From the NCBI GenBank assembly GCA_004213215.1, contig SHAO01000004.1, positions 1-36,733 of the forward strand: a stretch of DNA of 36,733 bases. Reading direction: 5' to 3'. A program made the translations under genes and the position numbers. This DNA comes from Candidatus Pelagibacterales bacterium. GTDB taxonomy: Bacteria > Pseudomonadota > Alphaproteobacteria > Pelagibacterales > Pelagibacteraceae. Positions 33,178 to 36,733 of this stretch are shown one piece after another. A model generated the notes under the pieces. It did no database searches, was not told the DNA's origin, and was given only the letters and a program-made list of their open reading frames with translations. Positions within the stretch are counted from its first letter, which is position 1; every line of letters begins with the position of its first letter.

Positions 33178-34005
33178 CTAATGAGGTTGATCACCTTCAA
33201 TAGCTATTCTATCCATAATTCTTTCGTAACCTAAACCTCTACCAGGAAAAAAATCTGCAATAGCATAATGTAACACACTTCTATTATCCCAAATTGCAAC
33301 AGCATTTTCTGTCCATTGGAATCTACAAGTTAAATCTAGCCGTGCTTGATGTTCAAAAATTTCTTTGAGAATTTTATCACTTTCTAATTTATCCAATCCT
33401 ATTATTTGTTTTGTATAGGTCCAGTTCACGTATAGTATTTTTTTTCCAGTTTCTGGGTGAGTTCTTACAACTGGGTGTATATTAGAGTATTCATCAGTGT
33501 TACCGTTTCCTTCCATAGCTTTATAATCTTTTACAAAAAAAGCAGCACCTAATGAACTATGAATTGCTTTTTTATTTTTAACTTTTTCTTTCAAATCCTT
33601 ATCAAGTGTTTCCCATGCAAGTTCCATGTTTGAAAAAACTGTATCTCCTCCTACAGGAGGTATTTTTATTGATTTTAAAATAACAGCTTTGGTAGGCTTA
33701 ATATTATAACTGACATCAGAATGCCAATTTTCGCCCCATTGATTTTTTTCATCTGGATCTTTAATGATTCGTACAATTTCTGGATATTTCTCACGTCCCT
33801 TTACATAAGCGTGTTTTTCCAATGGACCAAAATGTTTAGCTAAAGTCAATTGCTCTTCTGGTGTAATTTTTTGGTTTCTAAAAAAAATAACCTTGTGTTC
33901 TAAAAGTAAATTATTAATAGTTTTAAAATTTTTTTCAGAAGAGTCTTTAAGATCTACTCCATTTACTTCAGCTCCTAACGCGCCTGACAATAGCTTCACA
34001 TTCAT
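33178..34005 (-). CDS. TauD-like Fe(II)/2-oxoglutarate dioxygenase
   Basis: A 275-residue TauD/TfdA-family oxygenase. Iron ligands H95-S-D97 (NWHSDVSY) and H246 (NRSVLHYA), likely 2OG arginine R262. The HPVVRTHPETGKKILYVNW block near 177-195 is common in the family. TauD itself releases sulfite from taurine, but gene order argues otherwise: nine bases downstream is a PhnZ-like enzyme that needs an alpha-hydroxylated phosphonate, so this protein may be the hydroxylase that makes it. Taurine or another sulfonate remains an alternative. Confidence 0.85.
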   Translation of the reverse strand: MNVKLLSGALGAEVNGVDLKDSSEKNFKTINNLLLEHKVIFFRNQKITPEEQLTLAKHFGPLEKHAYVKGREKYPEIVRIIKDPDEKNQWGENWHSDVSYNIKPTKAVILKSIKIPPVGGDTVFSNMELAWETLDKDLKEKVKNKKAIHSSLGAAFFVKDYKAMEGNGNTDEYSNIHPVVRTHPETGKKILYVNWTYTKQIIGLDKLESDKILKEIFEHQARLDLTCRFQWTENAVAIWDNRSVLHYAIADFFPGRGLGYERIMDRIAIEGDQPH

Positions 34006-34079
34006 AGATTTAGCTTAATCGATTTATTTTTCGATGTAAATCTTTGGGTATACTTAACGTTAGGTGAATTAACGATTAA

Positions 34080-34316
34080 TTATTTTAATAATCTTCGATA
34101 AGTGATCATTAAAGCAAGTATAACAATCAATGCAGCAATACCAGAATCTCCAAGGGTATTAAGTAATGCAACTAGATTTGTAGTAACTTGTGAGCCAAAA
34201 AAAGCAACATCAGGCCCAAATAATATTTCAGCAAAAACAGAAACTCCTATTAAAAGCACCCCTAATTCAATAAATTGTCTCAAATAGTATCTAATTGTTC
34301 CAATCCAAGCTTTCAT
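34080..34316 (-). CDS. Small two-helix membrane protein, paralogue 1
   Basis: A 78-residue protein of unknown function. Two hydrophobic helices (about 16-33 and 56-73) are joined by a loop containing FGPDVAFFGSQV; the tail is basic (TYRRLLK). AAGGAG six bases before the ATG is a strong ribosome site. The part TNLVALLNTLGDSGIAALI lines up with DNIVSLVQSLGDAGIVGLI in the neighbouring upstream gene, so the two are paralogues. A 12-bp hairpin lies between them. It does not clearly match holin, VirB2 or CydX. Confidence 0.72.
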   Translation of the reverse strand: MKAWIGTIRYYLRQFIELGVLLIGVSVFAEILFGPDVAFFGSQVTTNLVALLNTLGDSGIAALIVILALMITYRRLLK

Positions 34317-34342
34317 ACAACTCCTTATAATTGTTTTAAACT

Positions 34343-34374
34343 CTATCCTAGCCCAAAAATTAGGGCTAGGATAG
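34343..34374. terminator. Strong 12-bp hairpin between the paralogous small genes
   Basis: CTATCCTAGCCC (34343-34354) pairs perfectly with GGGCTAGGATAG (34363-34374) around AAAAATTA. In the direction of the small genes (minus strand) there is no U-run directly after the stem, so it is better read as an RNA-processing or stability hairpin, or a partial terminator, protecting the upstream gene's message. It is by far the most GC-rich stem in its surroundings. Confidence 0.65.
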
Positions 34375-34429
34375 CTAGGTTTTAATCGTTAGTTAATTTT
34401 AAGAGGGAAAAACTAACGAAATATAATAC

Positions 34430-34645
34430 CTATTTGTAGAATCCTAATATTATAATAGCAGCTATTAAGCCCACTATTCCTGCATCACCTAGTGACTGAA
34501 CTAAACTAACAATATTGTCAGCTATGCCACTTACAAATGGAACATTTCCACCTAGAAGCGATACAACGATACCTAATCCAAGTAGTGATATCACTACATG
34601 TGTCAGGCTGTTTACCGTGCTTGAAAATCCTGATAGCATTTTCAT
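34430..34645 (-). CDS. Small two-helix membrane protein, paralogue 2
   Basis: A 71-residue protein starting MKMLSGFSSTVNSLTHVV, with helices at about 17-33 and 53-70 and a short tail FYK. I choose the ATG at 34645 because GGGAGG (34654-34659) lies eight bases upstream; the in-frame GTG at 34654 overlaps that site. It is a paralogue of the downstream 78-residue protein (shared N-x-V-x-L-x2-x-LGD-x-GI core). Very strong ribosome site and a structured leader suggest high expression. Function unknown. Confidence 0.72.
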   Translation of the reverse strand: MKMLSGFSSTVNSLTHVVISLLGLGIVVSLLGGNVPFVSGIADNIVSLVQSLGDAGIVGLIAAIIILGFYK

Positions 34646-34666
34646 ACTTAACACCTCCCTTTATAC

Positions 34667-34739
34667 CTTGTTTAAACAAGTGCCACCGAATCAACTATCG
34701 ATAGCGTATGGGCTTTAGTACCATACTATATGTAGATAG
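34667..34739 (-). promoter_or_regulatory. Structured leader/upstream region of the small membrane genes
   Basis: CTTGTTTAAACAAG (34667-34680) is a perfect 14-bp palindrome eight bases before the ribosome site of the 71-residue gene. Just upstream, CTATCGATAG (34695-34704) is another palindrome, and GTATGG (34706-34711) pairs with CCATAC (34721-34726); CTATC (34695-34699) can also close with GATAG (34735-34739). It could be an operator array or a folded 5' leader. Unassigned. Confidence 0.4.
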
Positions 34740-34859
34740 CTAGCCAATTTTAATGCAAAAAAGTCAGTAAAATAGACGTTTTTGAGTTTTCCACACTAAT
34801 TTTTAGTGAAAAAAAGAGAGGTTAGGCATTGTACTCTTTATATATATATTCCAAATTCG

Positions 34860-35207
34860 ATGAAAATGAATCTTACATACGCATATATATTCTTAATTTT
34901 TGCAATTGGTTTTGAAGTATTGGCCACTAGCTTTTTAAAAGACACCAATGGCTTCACTAAACTCTATCCCTCGATAATAGTAATAGTAGCTTTGTGTGTT
35001 TGTCTTTTCCTTATGTCACATTCAATGCAATTTATTCCTGTAGGAATAGTCTACGCCACATGGGCGGGCCTTGGCATTGTAGCCATAGCAGTCATTGCAG
35101 TCATAAAATATAATCAAATTCCTAATATACCAACTATTATTGGGCTTGCTCTTATAGTAGTTGGCGTTGCTGTTGTTCATTTAATGAATGATATTGACGT
35201 TAAATAA
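34860..35207 (+). CDS. Small multidrug resistance (SMR) family protein
   Basis: A 115-residue four-helix membrane protein of the EmrE/Gdx family. The functional glutamate is E19 (AIGFEVLATSFLK) and the helix-3 motif is YATWAGLGIVAIAVI, both typical. SMR proteins exchange protons for cationic compounds: quaternary ammonium drugs, betaine/choline or guanidinium. The ATG at 34860 gives the normal SMR N-terminus; an in-frame GTG at 34806 would add an unlikely charged leader. Given the ureohydrolase nearby and the quaternary-amine theme, guanidinium or betaine export are both open. The stop overlaps the next gene (TAATG). Confidence 0.9.
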   Translation: MKMNLTYAYIFLIFAIGFEVLATSFLKDTNGFTKLYPSIIVIVALCVCLFLMSHSMQFIPVGIVYATWAGLGIVAIAVIAVIKYNQIPNIPTIIGLALIVVGVAVVHLMNDIDVK

Positions 35208-35626
35208 TGAAGCAATTATTTCATGAAATTAAAATAAATACTAACGGTCAAGGCTTATATGATTTTACAGATCAAACCATTTCCTGGCTTAACAAAAAAC
35301 AAATTAACAATGGGTTTTTAAATATTAATATATTACATACTAGCGCTTCATTGACAATTCAAGAAAATGCCGACCCTGATGTTTTACATGATTTAGAGAA
35401 CTTTTTTAATAAATTAGTTCCAATGGACAATAAACTTTATAAACATACTACAGAAGGTAAAGATGATATGCCAGCACATATTAAATCTGCACTTACAAAT
35501 AATCAGCTTACTTTAAGTATAAAAAATAAAAAGCTAATGCTAGGAACTTGGCAAGGGCTATATTTATTTGAACATAGAATAGAAAAACATACCAGAATAC
35601 TATCACATCATATTATTGGAGATTAA
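35207..35626 (+). CDS. YjbQ/UPF0047 family protein
   Basis: A 139-residue UPF0047 protein. Family landmarks are LHTSASLTIQENADPDVLHDLENFF (about 44-68), HTTEGKDDMPAHIKS (about 85-99) and GTWQGLYLFEHR (near 119-130). Homologues complement thiamin-phosphate synthase mutants weakly; the true role is unsettled. Start overlaps the SMR stop by one base, implying coupling. Confidence 0.9.
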   Translation: MKQLFHEIKINTNGQGLYDFTDQTISWLNKKQINNGFLNINILHTSASLTIQENADPDVLHDLENFFNKLVPMDNKLYKHTTEGKDDMPAHIKSALTNNQLTLSIKNKKLMLGTWQGLYLFEHRIEKHTRILSHHIIGD

Positions 35627-35649
35627 TTTGCTTATTTTTAAAAAGTTTA

Positions 35650-36733
35650 ATGAAAAAAATTGATAATACTGAAATAAAAAAGTTAGAGAATTTATATAAA
35701 TTAAATAAATTATTTGAGCTTGAGAAAGAAATAAAAAATCTTTTAAAAAAAGAAAATAAAAATACTACATTGCTTAATATACTAGGTGTAGTTTATTTAA
35801 AAAGAAAAGTTTTTAAAGAGGCAGAAATAATTTTTAAAAAAATTTTAAATCAAAATTCTAAAGATAAAAATGCATTAAAAAATTTAGGCGAAACATATAG
35901 AAAAATAAATAAATTTAGTTTTGCAATTAAATATTATGAACTTTATTTAATAGAAAATCCTGAAGATAATAATATAATAAATAGTCTGGCATCATGTTAT
36001 CTTAAAAATAAAAACTATAAAGTTGCTATAAGTTACTATAAAAATTTAGTAAAAAAAAATCCAAAAGACCAAGAATATTTGACAAATCTTGCTCTTGCAT
36101 TAATAGAGTCATTAAATTTTAATGAAGGTACAAAAATATTAGAGCTTCAGTTAGATGCAAAAGTATTTAACCCAAGAACTTTAAGCAGTTATGTATTTAA
36201 TCAAAATTATAATGCTCAAATAGATTTAAATAAAATTAATAATTATATAAATCAGTTCTATCAATCATATAAAAAAAATAACTTAAATATTGTAGATTAC
36301 TCTTTCAAAGAAAATCCAGAAAAAATAAATATAGGATTTGTTTCTCCAGATTTTAGATCACATCCCGTAGGCTATGCGATGATAAACGTGATTAAAAATT
36401 TAAGAAAATATAATTTTAATTTATTTGCATATTATAGTTTTACTTTTGAAGATTCCTTAACTAGTAAATTTAAAGAAGACTTTCACCAGTTTACTAATGT
36501 TGCTAATCTTAATGATGAAAAAATTATTAATCAAATTCGTTCTGATAGTATTCATATTTTAATTGATTTAGCAGGATATACTTCTAATAACAGATTGCCT
36601 GTTTTTTTTCATAATCCCGCGCCAGTTCAAATATCAATGTTAGGATATTTGCCTTCTGTTAATGTAAAAAATATAAAATATAAAATAGGTGACCCTTATA
36701 TTTACCCAAAAGATACTGAAAAAAATTTTAGTG
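35650..36733 (+). CDS. TPR-containing SPINDLY/OGT-like glycosyltransferase, 3' end missing
   Basis: The frame is open from ATG 35650 to the window edge (361 codons). The first about 190 residues are TPR-like helical repeats (LGVVYLKRKVFKEAEIIFKK, LGETYRKINKFSFAIKYYEL, LASCYLKNKNYKVAISYYKN). From about residue 225 the catalytic part begins with IGFVSPDFRSHPVGY, then ILIDLAGYTSNNRLPVFFHN and APVQISMLGY, typical of O-GlcNAc-transferase/SPINDLY-type GT41 enzymes. The C-terminal sugar-nucleotide domain is cut off. In marine bacteria such genes often modify surface proteins or polysaccharide; acceptor unknown. Confidence 0.85.
   Translation, partial: MKKIDNTEIKKLENLYKLNKLFELEKEIKNLLKKENKNTTLLNILGVVYLKRKVFKEAEIIFKKILNQNSKDKNALKNLGETYRKINKFSFAIKYYELYLIENPEDNNIINSLASCYLKNKNYKVAISYYKNLVKKNPKDQEYLTNLALALIESLNFNEGTKILELQLDAKVFNPRTLSSYVFNQNYNAQIDLNKINNYINQFYQSYKKNNLNIVDYSFKENPEKINIGFVSPDFRSHPVGYAMINVIKNLRKYNFNLFAYYSFTFEDSLTSKFKEDFHQFTNVANLNDEKIINQIRSDSIHILIDLAGYTSNNRLPVFFHNPAPVQISMLGYLPSVNVKNIKYKIGDPYIYPKDTEKNFS

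Noticed and set aside
34080-34645. Holin, CydX or VirB2-like pilin
   Set aside because: Two hydrophobic helices alone are too weak; no phage, cytochrome bd or type IV secretion genes are near.
34806-34859. GTG at 34806 as start of the SMR protein
   Set aside because: It would add a charged 18-residue leader not seen in SMR proteins; ATG 34860 gives the usual N-terminus before helix 1.

Overview
The window is strongly AT-rich with very short spacers, many ATGA/TAATG overlaps, several EamA-type permeases and a betaine-homocysteine methyltransferase preceded by what looks like the tandem SAM-V/SAM-II riboswitch known from marine SAR11. Together these point to a free-living marine alphaproteobacterium of the Pelagibacterales (SAR11) or a close relative. 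I saw no insertion sequence, prophage, tRNA, rRNA or CRISPR array; the gene content looks like compact chromosome.

Layout. 1-4741 (+): a molybdenum-cofactor operon, moaC (5' end cut off)-moeA-moaA-moaD-moaE, then an EamA permease and a pseudoazurin. 4762-12636 (-): a DUF2805-type protein, typA/bipA, a small unknown, an RhlE-like DEAD-box helicase, an MFS permease, an EamA permease and a DUF255/thioredoxin-fold protein. 12667-13940 (+): promoter, SAM-V-like aptamer, intrinsic terminator, SAM-II-like aptamer over the ribosome binding site, then bhmT; a rhodanese follows. 14367-16018 (-): an HD-domain oxygenase and a 2-oxoglutarate oxygenase that look like TmpB/TmpA, which turn 2-(trimethylammonio)ethylphosphonate into glycine betaine and phosphate. 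16088-21153 (+): EamA permease, a 345-bp gap with two tiny hydrophobic ORFs, a beta-hydroxyacid dehydrogenase, an aldehyde dehydrogenase, a HisN-like phosphatase and a glycerophosphodiesterase. 21159-28465: a gamma-butyrobetaine-hydroxylase-like oxygenase (-), a glycine-betaine-type ABC transporter with an SDR overlapping its last gene (+), a BKACE/DUF849 enzyme coupled to a RecB-family nuclease (-), and a hotdog thioesterase (+). 28466-31022: an EamA permease, a ureohydrolase and a SOUL protein. 31055-34005 (-): a TauD-like oxygenase, a PhnZ-like HD oxygenase and a GMC flavoenzyme in one operon. 34080-34645 (-): two paralogous small membrane proteins with a strong hairpin between them and a structured leader. 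34860-end (+): an SMR protein, a YjbQ protein and the start of a TPR/SPINDLY glycosyltransferase.

How it fits together (inference). Much of 12.7-34.0 kb looks devoted to quaternary amines and organophosphonates. Three converging routes can be read. (i) ProXWV imports betaines. (ii) Gamma-butyrobetaine -> carnitine (GBBH-like) -> dehydrocarnitine (SDR, in place of the usual carnitine dehydrogenase) -> betainyl-CoA (BKACE) -> glycine betaine (thioesterase). (iii) TmpA/TmpB release glycine betaine plus phosphate from the phosphonate analogue of betaine. Glycine betaine is the methyl donor for BhmT, whose messenger appears controlled by SAM at both transcription and translation. A second, different 2OG-oxygenase/HD-oxygenase pair (TauD-like plus PhnZ-like, with a GMC dehydrogenase) is the best candidate for an undescribed pathway, probably cleavage of an unknown phosphonate.
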